Positions 49,001 to 49,225 of a DNA stretch of 49,225 nt are shown here, piece after piece. The stretch lies in NCBI GenBank assembly GCA_027621365.1, contig JAQCBH010000015.1:1-49225 (forward strand). The letters are read 5' to 3'. The stretch comes from Bacteroidota bacterium. Lineage in GTDB: Bacteria; Bacteroidota; Bacteroidia; NS11-12g; UBA955. The notes under the pieces were generated by a model. It did no database searches and was not told the DNA's origin. It saw nothing but the letters and a program-made list of their open reading frames with translations. The first letter of the stretch is position 1; every line of letters starts with the position of its first letter. A program made the translations under genes and the position numbers.

Positions 49001-49213
49001 ATGTCTGCCACCCCCAAACGCTGGAAAATGATGATCATCACCTGGTTGTTCGTTTACCCTGTGATCAACGTCTTATTCATGCTATTGATGCCGTTGATGG
49101 CCGAACAATATCAATGGGTGAAGACTTTGGTTTTGACCTTGGTATTGATACCCTTAATGGGTGTAGTACTCCCTCGCTTGCACCAGCGTTTTTGGAGCTG
49201 GATCGTGAAGTAA
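49001..49213 (+). CDS. 70-aa two-helix membrane protein, copy 2
   Basis: Paralogue of the gene at 40863, 67 of 70 residues identical, same start (MSATPKRWKMMIITWLF) and identical bases after the stop through the right edge of the window. Two transmembrane helices; resembles the membrane tail of ABM-type proteins. It is leaderless, with its own promoter and the repeat element upstream. The intact glyA on the opposite strand is expected just beyond the window. Confidence 0.7.
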   Translation: MSATPKRWKMMIITWLFVYPVINVLFMLLMPLMAEQYQWVKTLVLTLVLIPLMGVVLPRLHQRFWSWIVK

Positions 49214-49225
49214 GCCTTAGCCGTA

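Overview
This window comes from a Bacteroidota chromosome, probably in or near the Flavobacteriia; I cannot name a genus. The evidence is a gliding-motility (CHU_C type) C-terminal domain, a fused MurF/alanine racemase, OstA-like and DUF5686 envelope proteins next to tilS, a GldK-like protein, DUF6150, a TonB-dependent receptor with a partner lipoprotein, Bacteroidota-type -7 boxes (TAnnTTTG), and the absence of clear Shine-Dalgarno sequences.

From 1 to about 39.8 kb the DNA is mostly GC-moderate core genome. In order it holds: a CBS-domain protein (cut by the left edge), kdsC and a ChaN-like protein; a secreted CHU_C protein; a deoxyhypusine-synthase-like enzyme, a LOG protein and ndk; an alanine-dehydrogenase-like enzyme divergent from an HMCES/YedK DNA-protein crosslinker; a lipoprotein and prmA; mutL, two rhomboid proteases and an EEP-fold enzyme; metK and glmS; a DUF6150 repeat protein, a putative outer-membrane protein, a DUF1801 protein, DUF5686 and OstA-like genes on the minus strand, divergent from tilS; a sugar nucleotidyltransferase and murF-alr; a DUF3108 protein divergent from selD; a transport locus (PiT-like permease, TonB receptor, beta-helix lipoprotein) followed by a beta-propeller lipoprotein; pdhB; a conserved 190-aa protein and a Wzx-type flippase. 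Most promoters sit so close to the start codon that many mRNAs should be leaderless.

From 39.8 kb to the right edge the DNA becomes AT-rich and accessory, with a striking architecture. A 70-aa two-helix membrane protein gene occurs intact at 40863 and again at 49001 (about 95% identical), with a decayed third copy near 47.88 kb. The first copy is followed by a 3' fragment of glyA (serine hydroxymethyltransferase), joined directly to a second copy of the 3' end of the flippase gene. This is the signature of an old tandem duplication whose second unit has filled with cargo. A sequence with a core like a tRNA T-arm recurs at the block borders. The cargo is almost entirely secreted or envelope proteins of narrow distribution: a MORN-like protein, an FGE/sulfatase-modifying-factor-like gene with a frameshift, a FISUMP-DUF4116 gene with an amber codon at the signal-peptide junction, a CAP-domain protein, a GldK-like FGE-fold protein, an LprI-like protein and small secreted proteins. 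No transposase or integrase is visible.

The main points for a second look are the duplication-bounded cargo region and its recurrent element, the MurF-Alr fusion that lacks the MurF C-terminal domain, a MutL whose endonuclease motif appears lost, the possible phosphate-related transport locus, and the leaderless promoter layout.
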